A stretch of 33,227 nucleotides of DNA from Alphaproteobacteria bacterium (GCA_030427145.1 JAUHWT010000031.1:1-33227), one strand, 5' to 3'. Shown: positions 1 through 8,431, counted from the first letter of the stretch. A program made the numbers and translations. The notes: a model not told the origin generated them from the letters alone.

Positions 1-790
1 CGGCCTCGCCGTCGTCGAGGCTGGCGGGGATGTCGCCGGTGATGGCGACGGCGCCCATGGGGCCGCGTTTGCAGACGAGCGTCGCGTTCGAGACGGCGCG
101 GACGGCGCGGAGGGCTTCCAGGGTGTCGGTTGAGCCGCCCGCAATGTGGAATTCCTCCTCGGTGCCGACGATGAGGTCAAAGAGTTGCAGGTGGCTTTGC
201 AGCTTGGCAGTGACGGCCTCGCTTTCGACAAAGCGGCTTTCGCCGTCGCCGTGGCCCGCCACGCCCCAGAGGTTGGGACGGTAGTCGATGTCGAGGGCGG
301 TCTGGCAACCGTGTTTGCGGGCAAGGTGCAGCGCCTTCAGCACGGCGGCCTCGGTGCGCGGGTGGCTGAGATGGGTGCCGGTGGCGACAACCGCGCGGGC
401 GGAGGCGATGAAGTCCTCGTCCACGTCATCCTCACACAGCGCCATGTCGGCACAGTTTTCGCGGTAGAAGATCAGCGGAAAGCGCTCTTGGTCGCGGATG
501 CCGAGGATCACGAGCGCGGTCAGGCGGTCCGGGTCGGTTTTCACGCCCTGGGTGTCGACGCCGTGGCGTGCGAGTTCCTCAAGGATGAAGCGGCCCATGT
601 GCTCATCGCCGACGCGGCTGAGAAGGGCGGAGCGCATGCCGAGGCGGGCGGTGCCGCAGGCCATGTTGGTGGGGCTGCCGCCGATGTATTTGTCGAAGGA
701 GCCCATGTCCTCCAGGCGTCCGCCGATCTGGGCCCCGTAAAGGTCCACACCGGCGCGGCCTATGGTGATTACGTCAAGCGTCCTCGTCAT
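1..790 (-). CDS. iolC: 5-dehydro-2-deoxygluconokinase IolC, N-terminal part (cut by window edge)
   Basis: The minus-strand frame opens with ATG at 790 (MTRTLDVITIGRAGVDLYG) and runs without a stop to the window edge, giving 263 residues. It is a PfkB/ribokinase-fold sugar kinase: the glycine-rich signature GGSPTNMA is at residues 37-44, followed by RVGDEHMGRF and FYRENCADMAL, segments characteristic of IolC. IolC phosphorylates 5-dehydro-2-deoxy-D-gluconate in cytosolic myo-inositol catabolism. The ATP-binding C-terminal half, and any fused DUF2090 aldolase-like domain as found in many proteobacterial IolC proteins, would lie left of the window. It follows the ABC importer genes on the same strand after a gap of about 300 bases, so it may have its own promoter. 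The family assignment is firm; the fusion status cannot be seen. Confidence 0.9.
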   Translation of the reverse strand, partial: MTRTLDVITIGRAGVDLYGAQIGGRLEDMGSFDKYIGGSPTNMACGTARLGMRSALLSRVGDEHMGRFILEELARHGVDTQGVKTDPDRLTALVILGIRDQERFPLIFYRENCADMALCEDDVDEDFIASARAVVATGTHLSHPRTEAAVLKALHLARKHGCQTALDIDYRPNLWGVAGHGDGESRFVESEAVTAKLQSHLQLFDLIVGTEEEFHIAGGSTDTLEALRAVRAVSNATLVCKRGPMGAVAITGDIPASLDDGEA

Positions 791-862
791 CGTTTTGCCT
801 CTCGTCCTGTTGCGGAGCGGCCAGCGGAGGTCGCCACTTCGCAGGCTTTGCGTTGTGTCGGT

Positions 863-883
863 CGGTCTCCGTTGTGGAAACCG
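863..883. promoter_or_regulatory. Imperfect inverted repeat upstream of iolC
   Basis: CGGTCTCC (863-870) and GGAAACCG (876-883) match as an inverted repeat at 7 of 8 positions with a 5-nt spacer, about 75 bp upstream of the iolC start. A perfect 6-bp hairpin (AGGGTG 886-891, CACCCT 897-902) follows. These two elements and the hairpin at 1062-1087 are all I see in the gene-free stretch 791-1094. It may be a regulator site for iolC; the binder is unknown. Confidence 0.3.
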
Positions 884-1061
884 AAAGGGTGGTGTGCACC
901 CTGATCTCTGCGGTGTGACTCACGGAACGACAGCTGCGTTCGCCGTTAGTCCCAGGGCCGTCAGTCCCGTGAGCCGTCCGCCAGGATCCACGGGAGTAAT
1001 GGACTGGCGGAATGCGTTTGCCTGGCCGAACCGCTGTAATTTCCGTTCGGGCCGGGCTGGT

Positions 1062-1087
1062 GCACGGGACGGGTTCGCGCCCCGTGC
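1062..1087 (-). terminator. Hairpin after the ABC importer operon
   Basis: A perfect 7-bp inverted repeat, GCACGGG (1062-1068) and CCCGTGC (1081-1087), with a 12-nt loop, begins 8 nt beyond the stop of the ATPase gene. No T-run follows on the minus strand, so it may be a weak intrinsic terminator or an mRNA 3' stabiliser. Confidence 0.4.
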
Positions 1088-1094
1088 GGGCGGG

Positions 1095-1913
1095 TCAGAC
1101 GGTGCCGCCGAGCGAGCCTTCGAGCTGGGCCATTTCCTGGCCGCCGGCCATGAGGTCCTGAAGCTCCTCGGGGCTGATTTCGCCGCGTGTGGCGGTGCCG
1201 AGGGTCCGGCCACGGTTGAGCACCGTGAAGCGGTCACCAACGGCAAGCGCGTGGCGCACATTATGGCTGATGAAGACCACGCCGATGCCCTGTTTGCGGA
1301 CCCGGTCGATGGTGGCCAGAACGTTGGAGGTCTGGCGCACGCCGAGGGCCGAGGTGGGTTCGTCGAGGATCAGCACCTTGGCGCCGAAATGGACGGCCCG
1401 GGCGATGGCGACGGTCTGGCGCTCTCCCCCTGAGAGGGTGCCGACGGCCTGGTCGGGGCCGCGCAGGTTGATGCCCATCTGGCGCATTTCATCGACGGCG
1501 ATCCGGTTGGCGGTGTCGGTGTCGAACCGCTTGAAGATGCCTTTGCCCTTGGTCGGCTCGCGGCCCATGAAGAAGTTGCGGGTCACGCTCATCAGCGGGA
1601 TCATCGCAAGATCCTGGAACACGGTGGCGATGCCGGCTTCCATGGCGTCGCGGGGGCTGTCGAAGTTCATCGGCTTGCCCTCAAAGAGGATCTCGCCCTT
1701 GGTCGGTTTGTGGACGCCCGACATGGTTTTGATGAAGGTCGACTTGCCCGCGCCGTTGTCCCCGAGGAGGCAGTGGCATTCGCCCGGACGGACATCGAAG
1801 CTGACACCGGCGAGTGCGATGATGTTGCCGAAGTGCTTCTCGATGTTGCGCATCTCGACGATGGGTGAGCCGCCCGGAGCGTCGCCGTGGTGGAATTTGG
1901 TATCCTCAGTCAT
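1095..1913 (-). CDS. Sugar (probably inositol) ABC transporter ATP-binding protein
   Basis: This 272-residue ABC ATPase powers import of a sugar or cyclitol. The Walker A motif GDNGAGKST is near residue 52, the signature LSGGERQ near 160, and Walker [13 protein letters not shown] follows, with a switch His in [11 protein letters not shown]. It has a single nucleotide-binding domain, about half the length of RbsA/MglA, which have two, and so resembles the short FrcA/IatA-type ATPases of alphaproteobacteria. The ATG at 1913 lies one base beyond the permease stop, so translation is probably coupled. It is third in an operon with the binding protein (3110-4036) and permease (1915-3021). The inositol substrate is inferred from flanking iolC and iolG; ribose or another sugar remains possible. 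Confidence 0.88.
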   Translation of the reverse strand: MTEDTKFHHGDAPGGSPIVEMRNIEKHFGNIIALAGVSFDVRPGECHCLLGDNGAGKSTFIKTMSGVHKPTKGEILFEGKPMNFDSPRDAMEAGIATVFQDLAMIPLMSVTRNFFMGREPTKGKGIFKRFDTDTANRIAVDEMRQMGINLRGPDQAVGTLSGGERQTVAIARAVHFGAKVLILDEPTSALGVRQTSNVLATIDRVRKQGIGVVFISHNVRHALAVGDRFTVLNRGRTLGTATRGEISPEELQDLMAGGQEMAQLEGSLGGTV

Positions 1914-1914
1914 A

Positions 1915-3021
1915 TCAACGTTCCCCCGTTACGCGCTTGCGGATGGCGTTGTTGAACAGAACCGCGATCAGGAGCATGCCGCCGAGGAAGACCTGGAACC
2001 AGTCCTGGTCGAAATCGGTATAGGTCAGTCCGATGACCACCATGCCGAAGATGATCGCGCCGAAGAAGGCACCGATGGCCGAGCCGTAACCCCCCGTCAG
2101 GAGGCAGCCGCCGATAACCGCTGCGATGATGGCCTCGAACTCCTTCTGGAAGCCGCGGCGGGCGTCGGTGGAGCCTGCGTCCATCACGGTGATGATGGCA
2201 ACCATTGCCGCACAGCATGCGGTCAGAACGAAGAGGGCGATCTTCACGCGGTTGACGGGCACACCGGAATTGGCGGCGGCGTTTTTGTCACCACCCGCGG
2301 CGAAGACCCAGTTGCCGACCGGCGTGCGGAGCAGGATATAGGTGGCCAGGAGGGCGATGATCACGAACCAGATGATCTCGACCGGGATGCCGGGAACCTT
2401 GGGGGTGCCGTTGTTAAAGGTTTCAACGATACCGGCTGCGGCAAGGGAAGCGAACAGACCCTGGAATGCGTCTCCGGAGAAGAAGGGTGCGAGCCAGTCG
2501 CCCTCGACGGCCTCACGGACACCGCGCAGCTGTGTCGAGCCGCCGGTGGCCATTTTCAGTCCGACGAGTGACAGGCCACGCAGGATGAAGAGAAACGCGA
2601 GGGTCACGATGAAGGAGGGCAGGCCGGAGCGGATCACGATGTTGCCGTTGATTGCACCCACCAGGCCCGCAAACACAAAGGTGGCCGGTATGCCGATGAT
2701 GAGCGGCAAGCCCCAGTTCACTGTGCAGACGCCGAAGAAGAGACCGGCAAAGGCAACCATCGAGCCGATGGAGAGGTCAAATTCGCCGCCGATCATGAGC
2801 ATTGCCGCGCCGATGGCGAGGATGCCCAACTGGGAGGCGGGGGTCATAAAGTTCATAAGGCCGGAAAGCGTGAACATTGTGCTGTCGGCGGTGACGAGGA
2901 AAAAGATTGTCACCAGGATCACACCGGCGATGGCGCCGAGTTCCGGACGTTTTAACATTCTTGCGCCGAACGATTCCGCCTTCAGGCGTTCGTCGACTGC
3001 TACATTGGCTGTGTCGGTCAT
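1915..3021 (-). CDS. Sugar (probably inositol) ABC transporter permease
   Basis: This is a 368-residue multi-span inner-membrane permease of the RbsC/BPD_transp_2 (COG1172) type. Hydrophobic segments run throughout, for example [16 protein letters not shown] and [22 protein letters not shown]; the last is the conserved GGxxDLSxGS motif of this family. I chose the ATG at 3021 ([14 protein letters not shown]) because GGGAGGA lies just upstream. An in-frame start at 3138 would add 39 non-conserved residues and overlap the preceding gene. It forms the membrane channel with the ATPase downstream and receives substrate from the binding protein encoded upstream. Substrate inference follows the neighbouring inositol genes. 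Confidence 0.9.
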   Translation of the reverse strand: MTDTANVAVDERLKAESFGARMLKRPELGAIAGVILVTIFFLVTADSTMFTLSGLMNFMTPASQLGILAIGAAMLMIGGEFDLSIGSMVAFAGLFFGVCTVNWGLPLIIGIPATFVFAGLVGAINGNIVIRSGLPSFIVTLAFLFILRGLSLVGLKMATGGSTQLRGVREAVEGDWLAPFFSGDAFQGLFASLAAAGIVETFNNGTPKVPGIPVEIIWFVIIALLATYILLRTPVGNWVFAAGGDKNAAANSGVPVNRVKIALFVLTACCAAMVAIITVMDAGSTDARRGFQKEFEAIIAAVIGGCLLTGGYGSAIGAFFGAIIFGMVVIGLTYTDFDQDWFQVFLGGMLLIAVLFNNAIRKRVTGER

Positions 3022-3066
3022 TCTGTCCTCCCGTATTCTGCCCGAAATTGGGTCCGTGAAGTCGGA

Positions 3067-3087
3067 GCGGCCCCGTCGTCGGGCCGC
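3067..3087 (-). promoter_or_regulatory. Intercistronic hairpin between binding protein and permease genes
   Basis: GCGGCCC (3067-3073) and GGGCCGC (3081-3087) form a perfect 7-bp stem with a 7-nt loop in the 88-nt gap between the binding-protein stop and the permease start. Such stem-loops commonly protect the upstream mRNA segment or attenuate read-through, giving more binding protein than permease. No T-run is present, so full termination is unlikely. Confidence 0.5.
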
Positions 3088-3109
3088 CCCATTTTCGTGA
3101 GACGTCGGA

Positions 3110-4036
3110 TTAGCGGATGCCCTGGGCGGACAGCTCAACCACCTGGCCGGCCTTGTCGGCGGTGATCAGGTTCGGACCGGACGGCACGTTACCGCCGGGC
3201 ACAAGGCCGTATTCGGCGTTCAGCGCCAGGAAGGCGACCGGCAGGTAGCCCTGGAGGTACTGCTGCTGGTCGATGGCGAAGGCGGCCTTGCCGTCAACGA
3301 TGGCCTGAAGGAACGGAGCCGAGAGGTCGAAGCTGGCGACCATGATCTCGCCGGAACGGCCGATGGCCTCAACAGCGGCAACGGCGGGCTCACCTACGGT
3401 GGAGGCGCCGAGACCCATTACGGTGTCAACATCCGGGTTGGATTCCAGCGCGGCCTTGACCTTTGCTTCGACCTGGGCCGGGTCGTTTTCGGTCGGGACG
3501 ACCTCAACGGTTCCACCGAAGCCTTCCTCAAATCCGGCACAGCGCTGGTCGAGGGAGACGTTGCCGACTTCCTGGTTGACGCAGATGGCGTTGGTGCCAC
3601 CCATTTCAGCCAGTGCCTCACCTGCGGCCAGACCGGCGGTGAACTCGTCCTGTCCGACGTGGAGCAGGGCACCGAGTTCCTTGGATGCGTCCGAACCGGA
3701 GTTCATGGAGATCACCGGGATACCGGCGGAAACGGCGCGCTCAATAGCCGGGGCGAGAGCGTCGGCGTCAGGAATGGAGACGACAAGTCCGTCGGGCTCC
3801 TGGTTTACGGCCGCGTCGATCAGCTGGCTCATCTGAACCATGTCGAAGGTTTCCGGGGAGCGGTAGTCGACGTTTGCGCCGGTGTGCTCGGCGGCTTTCT
3901 CAACGCCGTTTTTGACAACCGACCAGAACGGGTCGTTTGCCTGGCCGTGGGACACGACGATGATGTCGGCGGCGAAGGCCGGAGCGGCGACCGCGATCGT
4001 GGCGGCGGTTGCGACGGTGGAAAGTAGTTTCTTCAT
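3110..4036 (-). CDS. Periplasmic sugar/inositol-binding protein
   Basis: The 308-residue product begins with a clear Sec signal peptide (MKKLLSTVATAATIAVAAPAFA, cleaved before ADIIVVSHG). It is a type I periplasmic binding protein (Peripla_BP_4, RbsB-like): VVSHGQANDPFW at the start of the mature chain, DGLVVSIPDADAL, GIPVISMNSGSD, and VGQDEFTAGLAAGEAL. It captures the ligand and delivers it to the permease. GGGAGGA sits 5-6 nt before the ATG, and the gene opens the importer operon. Location between iolC and iolG makes myo-inositol the most likely ligand, as in the IbpA-IatAP system of Caulobacter, but binding-site residues alone do not prove this. Confidence 0.88.
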   Translation of the reverse strand: MKKLLSTVATAATIAVAAPAFAADIIVVSHGQANDPFWSVVKNGVEKAAEHTGANVDYRSPETFDMVQMSQLIDAAVNQEPDGLVVSIPDADALAPAIERAVSAGIPVISMNSGSDASKELGALLHVGQDEFTAGLAAGEALAEMGGTNAICVNQEVGNVSLDQRCAGFEEGFGGTVEVVPTENDPAQVEAKVKAALESNPDVDTVMGLGASTVGEPAVAAVEAIGRSGEIMVASFDLSAPFLQAIVDGKAAFAIDQQQYLQGYLPVAFLALNAEYGLVPGGNVPSGPNLITADKAGQVVELSAQGIR

Positions 4037-4077
4037 GTGATCCTCCCATAGGATATCAGTCAGACGGCGGCTTTAAG

Positions 4078-4107
4078 GGCCACCAGTGGCCGACCCTCGA
4101 CGGGTCG
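4078..4107. promoter_or_regulatory. Tandem hairpins in the binding-protein leader
   Basis: Two adjacent stems lie 40-70 nt upstream of the binding-protein start: GGCCAC (4078-4083) with GTGGCC (4086-4091), and CGACCC (4091-4096) with GGGTCG (4102-4107). They share base 4091, so they are mutually exclusive at that position. No T-run follows on the minus strand. They probably structure the 5' leader of the importer mRNA. Confidence 0.35.
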
Positions 4108-4160
4108 GAGGTCTTTGTGTTGACAGGCAATGAGGCGAACCGTCAGCCTGCCATCACAGT

Positions 4161-4181
4161 ATTGCACATCTTCCGTGCAAT
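4161..4181. promoter_or_regulatory. Candidate operator upstream of the ABC importer operon
   Basis: ATTGCAC and GTGCAAT form a perfect 7-bp inverted repeat around a 7-nt spacer, about 125 bp upstream of the binding-protein start. The half-site TTGCAC/GTGCAA also occurs in the large dyad between iolG and lacI (5250-5295), which suggests binding by the same LacI regulator, although spacing differs. The hairpin GCCCG/CGGGC at 4186-4202, just after the iolG stop, may be a weak terminator. Confidence 0.45.
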
Positions 4182-4212
4182 TTCCGCCCGTTTTTCGCGG
4201 GCACATTCAAAT

Positions 4213-5205
4213 TTAGAGGGCGATCTCAACCGGCTGGCCGGTGGATGCGGATTCCGTTGCGGCCTCCGCCAGGGCGAGAGCGGCAATACCGTCTTCCAGC
4301 GACACCGGCATGGGTGTTCCGCCGGATACCGCGTCGAGGAAAGCCTGCCACTCGATGGCGTAAGCTCGCATGTAGCGCTCAAGGAAGAAAAATTCCGGTT
4401 TGGCGGCTGTGACGCCGGCCACGGTGGATTTCGAGACGGTGTTTTCGAGAATGTTGTCGGCGGACAGGAGGCCGTCCGAGCCCAGAAGTTCCACCCGCTG
4501 GTCATAGCCGTAGACGGCACGGCGGCTGTTGCGGATCACGGCAAGGCGGCCATCGGCGTAGCGCAGGGTGACGATGGCGGTGTCGACATCACCGGCCGCG
4601 CCAATTTCGGGATCGACGATGGAGGTGCCAACGGCCTGAACGCTGACCGGCAGGCTGCCCATGATAAAGTTTGCCATGTCGAAGTCATGGATCATCATGT
4701 CGCGGAACAGGCCGCCGGAGACCTTGATGTAGCTGACGGGCGGCGGGGCCGGGTCGAAGGAGGTGACGGACAGCATTTCGCTTTTACCGATCTCTCCAGC
4801 CTCGGCCGCGGCTTTGACAGCGGCGAAATTGGGGTCGAAGCGGCGGTTGAAGCCGATCATCACCGGAGCGCCGGTGGGAGCGGATTTTGCAAGGCAGGCC
4901 TTTGCGCGCTCAAGCGACAGGTCCACGGGTTTCTCGCATAGGACGGCCTTGCCGGCGGCGGTTGCGGCCTCGATCAGGTCGGAATGCGTGTCGGTGGACG
5001 TTGCCACCAGAACCGCGTCGATGCTGTCATCGGCAAGAATGTCGGCCGTGTCACGTGCGGCGGCGCCATATTTGGCGGCCAGTGTTTCAGCGGCTTCCTT
5101 ATTGAAATCTGAAACTGCGGCCAATGTGCTGCCGGCGTTTCCTGCGATGTTTACTGCATGTACCTGACCGATGCGGCCAGCGCCAAGCAAACCCACTCTA
5201 AGCAT
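4213..5205 (-). CDS. iolG: Inositol 2-dehydrogenase (Gfo/Idh/MocA family)
   Basis: This is a 330-residue NAD-dependent oxidoreductase that would oxidise myo-inositol at C2 to scyllo-inosose in the cytosol. The N-terminal Rossmann motif GLLGAGRIGQVHA is at residues 5-17, and the family catalytic motif LCEKPVDL, carrying the EKP Lys, is near residue 95. GFNRRFDPNFAAVK and the GGLFRDMMIHDFDMA segment (catalytic HDxD-type region) follow. Length is normal for IolG. I chose ATG 5205 because GGGGGAGA precedes it; the in-frame start at 5298 would run through the operator dyad. It lies upstream of the importer operon on the same strand and diverges from lacI. Other sugar dehydrogenases of this family cannot be excluded. 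Confidence 0.87.
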   Translation of the reverse strand: MLRVGLLGAGRIGQVHAVNIAGNAGSTLAAVSDFNKEAAETLAAKYGAAARDTADILADDSIDAVLVATSTDTHSDLIEAATAAGKAVLCEKPVDLSLERAKACLAKSAPTGAPVMIGFNRRFDPNFAAVKAAAEAGEIGKSEMLSVTSFDPAPPPVSYIKVSGGLFRDMMIHDFDMANFIMGSLPVSVQAVGTSIVDPEIGAAGDVDTAIVTLRYADGRLAVIRNSRRAVYGYDQRVELLGSDGLLSADNILENTVSKSTVAGVTAAKPEFFFLERYMRAYAIEWQAFLDAVSGGTPMPVSLEDGIAALALAEAATESASTGQPVEIAL

Positions 5206-5249
5206 CTGCGTCTCCCCCGATTCGCAATATTGTTGCGCCCTGTATCCAT

Positions 5250-5295
5250 AATTTTGCTCTCGTGTGCAAGAAATTTTGCACACGAGAGCAAAATT
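5250..5295. promoter_or_regulatory. 46-bp dyad, probable double LacI operator between iolG and lacI
   Basis: Arms of 20 bp, perfectly complementary (5250-5269 and 5276-5295), flank the 6-nt spacer GAAATT. Each arm contains a 16-bp imperfect palindrome with a central CpG, TTGCTCTC|GTGTGCAA (5254-5269) and its reverse complement (5276-5291), the form expected of a LacI-family operator. The two centres are 22 bp apart, about two helical turns. It lies between the divergent starts of iolG (5205) and lacI (5353), so one site can control both. Confidence 0.7.
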
Positions 5296-5352
5296 CATTG
5301 GAAGTTAGGGTCGTACAGGGTAGAAGGGCTGTGGAGGAGAGGAGCATCACCC

Positions 5353-6375
5353 ATGGCGAGAAGCACCGAACCCGGAGACAGGGGCAATGTCACGGCCGAT
5401 GAGGTCGCCGCCGTGGCAGGTGTGTCGCGCTGGACGGTGAACCGTGCGTTTCGGCCTGATGCCTCAATTTCCAAGCGCAGCCGGGAACGTGTCATGCAGG
5501 CGGCGCAGCAGCTGGGCTATGTGCCGGACCTGATGGCGTCGAGCCTGCGTTCGGACCGCTCAAACCTGGTCGCGGTGCTGGTGGATGATTTTGCCAATCC
5601 GCACAAGCTCGTGATGATGGAGCGGCTGACGCGTATTCTGCGCAAGGCGGGGTCGGACACGCTTTTGGTCAATATGGTCGACGAGTCCGATGCCTCCGCG
5701 GCTCTGCTCAGTGCCAGTCAGAGACGGGTGGACGCGACCATTCTGATCGGCAGCGAGTTTGGCGAGGAGGTCGTGGCGACGGCGCTGGGGGCGCAAAGGG
5801 CACGGAAGCTGATTGTGTTTGCGCGGTATTCGGAAAACCCCAACACCATTTCGATCTGCTGTGATGATGTGGCCGCGATGACCACGATCACCGACTTCAT
5901 TATGGACAGGGGCTACCGGAACCCACTGTTTCTGGCCGGGCCGCAGACGGTTTCGGCGCATCTGCACCGGAAGGAAACCTTTCTGGACCTCTGGTCGGCG
6001 AAGTTCGGGAGCAGGCCGGAGAGCACCTGGGTGAGGGCTTACGATCCGCAACTGGCCTACGAGCGGGTGTCGGAGACCCTCGGTGGCCGGAGCCGCGGGG
6101 AGCTGCCCGACCTGCTGGTTTGTGAGAATGATGCGCTGGCCGTGGGTGCGATTGACGCCATCCGGTTCAGTCTGGGGTTGCGGGTGCCGGAGGATATTGC
6201 GGTGACCGGGTTTGACGATGTGCCCCAGGCGTCCAGCCCGAACTACCGGCTGACCACGTATCGGCAGCCGGTGACGGCTATGGCCGAGGCGCTGGCGGCC
6301 ATATTGGCGGGAAATGAGCCATCCGGGGATCTGAGCCGGTTTGAGGGCGAGCTGGTGGTGCGCGAGAGCGCGTGA
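5353..6375 (+). CDS. LacI-family transcriptional regulator of the inositol/sugar cluster
   Basis: This 340-residue repressor has an N-terminal LacI helix-turn-helix (VTADEVAAVAGVSRWTVNRAF, about residues 13-33) and the hinge helix LGYVPDLMASSLRS near 56-70. A periplasmic-binding-protein-like effector domain follows, ending with DIAVTGFDDVPQASSPNYRLTTYRQP, typical of the family. The ATG at 5353 follows GGAGGAGAGGAG; the open frame extends upstream through the operator dyad but without a plausible start. It is divergent to iolG and convergent, with a 6-nt gap, to the SDR gene at 6382. It probably represses iolG and its own gene from the dyad at 5250-5295 and possibly the importer. The effector is unknown; an inositol catabolite is a reasonable guess. 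Confidence 0.88.
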   Translation: MARSTEPGDRGNVTADEVAAVAGVSRWTVNRAFRPDASISKRSRERVMQAAQQLGYVPDLMASSLRSDRSNLVAVLVDDFANPHKLVMMERLTRILRKAGSDTLLVNMVDESDASAALLSASQRRVDATILIGSEFGEEVVATALGAQRARKLIVFARYSENPNTISICCDDVAAMTTITDFIMDRGYRNPLFLAGPQTVSAHLHRKETFLDLWSAKFGSRPESTWVRAYDPQLAYERVSETLGGRSRGELPDLLVCENDALAVGAIDAIRFSLGLRVPEDIAVTGFDDVPQASSPNYRLTTYRQPVTAMAEALAAILAGNEPSGDLSRFEGELVVRESA

Positions 6376-6381
6376 CCGTGG

Positions 6382-7149
6382 CTACATCACCGACGTAAAA
6401 CCGCCATCTGCGAAAATGAGCTGACCCGACACGTAGTTGGAGGCGTCAGAGGCGAGGAAAATCGCGAGGCCCGCGAGTTCCTCGGGTTTGCCCCAACGGT
6501 GGACGGGGGTGCGGGATTTTACCCAGCTGTCGAAGTCCGGGTTGGAGGTCAGGGCCTCGTTCATTTCCGTATCAAAAAATCCGGGTCCGATGGCGTTGGA
6601 CTGGATGCCAAGTTCGCTCCATTCGGCGGCCATGGCTTTGGTGAGCATTTTGATGCCGCCCTTGGAGACCGCGTAGGGTGCCACGGTAGCGCGGGCGAGA
6701 TCGGAGGTCAGGGAGCCGATATTGATGATCTTGCCATGGCCCCGGACGGCCATGCGGCGGGCGGCCTCCCGGCCGATGACGAAGGCGGCGGTCAGGTTGA
6801 CGTCGAGGATGCGCTGCCAGTCGGCGGTGTCGAGGTCCAGCATGGGTTTGCGGAACTGGATGCCCGCGTTGTTCACCAGGATGTCGATGGTGGTGCCGCT
6901 GGCGTCAAAACCGGCGAACACCTCGCGGATGGCGTCCTCGTCCGTCACGTCGAACAGGGCGCCCTGGACATCGTGGCCGGCGGCGGTCATTTCCTCCACG
7001 GCGGCGTTCAGCCGGTCGCCGTTGGAGCCGTTGAGGATGACGCGTGCGCCACAGGCGGCGAGGCCCTCGGCCATGGCGCGGCCGAGACCGCGGGACGAGC
7101 CGGTAACGAGGGCGGTGCGGCCGGTGAGGTCAAACAGCTTTAAACTCAT
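6382..7149 (-). CDS. SDR oxidoreductase, gluconate 5-dehydrogenase-like
   Basis: This is a 255-residue classical short-chain dehydrogenase/reductase. The cofactor motif TGSSRGLGRAMAEGL is at residues 16-30, NNAGIQ near 93, the catalytic Ser in NIGSLTS, and YAVSKGG supplies the Tyr-x3-Lys pair. The start SLKLFDLTGRTALVTGSSRGLG and the end SGQLIFADGGFTSVM match gluconate 5-dehydrogenase/2-deoxy-D-gluconate 3-dehydrogenase proteins (IdnO, KduD types). It is three bases downstream of the sugar-acid dehydratase gene, so the two are one operon and probably act on the same aldonate. The exact substrate cannot be read from sequence. Confidence 0.85.
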   Translation of the reverse strand: MSLKLFDLTGRTALVTGSSRGLGRAMAEGLAACGARVILNGSNGDRLNAAVEEMTAAGHDVQGALFDVTDEDAIREVFAGFDASGTTIDILVNNAGIQFRKPMLDLDTADWQRILDVNLTAAFVIGREAARRMAVRGHGKIINIGSLTSDLARATVAPYAVSKGGIKMLTKAMAAEWSELGIQSNAIGPGFFDTEMNEALTSNPDFDSWVKSRTPVHRWGKPEELAGLAIFLASDASNYVSGQLIFADGGFTSVM

Positions 7150-7152
7150 GAA

Positions 7153-8352
7153 TTATTCCTCCGTTATACGGGATGTGAGATCGCTTCGTTCAAAAAATGC
7201 GGGCAGGAGTTCGGTGCCGAGGCCTGGGCCCTCCATGGGATGGATCCAGCCGTTTTCAATGCGCGGGATCTCGGTAACCAGTTCGCGGTACCAGCCGTTG
7301 TAGAAGGCGCGGACGCTTTCCTGGATAAGGGTGTTGGGCTGGCTGAAGGACATGTGAACTGCGGCGGCGAAGCCTACGGGGCCGATGCAGTCATGGGGTG
7401 CGAAGGGGCGGTGGTGGGTGTCGGCCATGGCGGCGATTTTGCGGCCCTCGGTCAGGCCCCCGGTCCAGCAGAGATCGGCCATGACGACATGGGTGGCGTC
7501 GCGGTCGAGATACTCCTTGAAGGCGAATCGGGAGCCCAGGGTCTCGGAGGCGCAGGTCCAGACCGGGGTGGAGCGCGCGAATTCGGCGAGCGCCTGCGGG
7601 TTGTTCATGCGGATAGGGTCCTCGTACCAGCGCGGGGCATAGGGCTCCACCGCGCGGGCGATTTCCATGGCGGTGGGCAGGTTCCAGAGCGAGTGCAGCT
7701 CCAGCATGATTTCCATACTGTCGCCCACGGCGCGGCGGATTTTCTCGAAAGGTTCAATGGCCGCCTTCATCTGGTCGGCGGCGATGTACATGCCGCGGTT
7801 TTCGATGCCCGCGGGATCGAAGGGCCAGATTTTCATCGCCGTGATGCCGTTGGACAGCAGATCCTCGGCCAGTTCGTCGGCACGGTTCATGAACGCGTCG
7901 AGATCCTCGTAGGGAGAGGCCTCTTCCCCGAGGTTCCAGGTGTCGACGGGTTTTATGTTGTTGGTGCGCACGTAGCGGGTGCCGGCGCAGGTGTTGTAGG
8001 TGCGCACCCTGTCCCAGCTTTGACCGCCGAGCATGGTGTGGACGGGCTGGCCCGCCACCTTGCCGAAAATGTCCCAGAGAGCGATGTCGATGGCGGAGGC
8101 GGCGCGGTACTCGACGCCGGTTGAGGCCTGGGCGTTGGGCAGGCTGACCATTTCGCGGTGAAGCAGTTCGATGTTGAGCGGGTTCTGTCCCAGAAGGCGC
8201 GCGGCCAGGGTGTTGTGGATATGCGCCTCGCAGGCCTCGGCGCCGTAGAAGGTCTCACCCAGGCCGGTAATGCCCGCATCCGTTTCCACATGGACCCAGA
8301 GGACGTTTGCGAATTCCTCCGCACGAAATGTGCGGATTGCAGTGATTTTCAT
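7153..8352 (-). CDS. Enolase-superfamily sugar-acid dehydratase (mandelate racemase type)
   Basis: The product has 399 residues with the N-terminal capping domain (ITAIRTFRAEEFANVLWVHVETDAGITGLGE) and a C-terminal (beta/alpha)7 barrel. Probable metal ligands are E218 (MLELH), E244 (WYEDP) and E270 (ASETL). K174 in AMKIWPFD takes the place of the usual KxK base, and H320 in APHD is the second acid/base. Enzymes of this type abstract the proton alpha to a carboxylate and dehydrate aldonic acids. GGGGGAGA precedes the ATG. It is first in an operon with the gluconate-dehydrogenase-like SDR, which fits an aldonate pathway. The KIWPFD variant is not one I can tie to a defined substrate. Confidence 0.82.
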   Translation of the reverse strand: MKITAIRTFRAEEFANVLWVHVETDAGITGLGETFYGAEACEAHIHNTLAARLLGQNPLNIELLHREMVSLPNAQASTGVEYRAASAIDIALWDIFGKVAGQPVHTMLGGQSWDRVRTYNTCAGTRYVRTNNIKPVDTWNLGEEASPYEDLDAFMNRADELAEDLLSNGITAMKIWPFDPAGIENRGMYIAADQMKAAIEPFEKIRRAVGDSMEIMLELHSLWNLPTAMEIARAVEPYAPRWYEDPIRMNNPQALAEFARSTPVWTCASETLGSRFAFKEYLDRDATHVVMADLCWTGGLTEGRKIAAMADTHHRPFAPHDCIGPVGFAAAVHMSFSQPNTLIQESVRAFYNGWYRELVTEIPRIENGWIHPMEGPGLGTELLPAFFERSDLTSRITEE

Positions 8353-8431
8353 GGATGTCTCCCCCCGGTGCCTTAACGGCCGGATTTGTGTTGTTCGGGG
8401 AGAGGTTTATTGCGCCGCCCGGGTGGATTGC

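Noticed and set aside
5158-5352. Upstream extension of the LacI reading frame
   Set aside because: It runs through the operator dyad and into iolG; the strong ribosome site is directly before ATG 5353.
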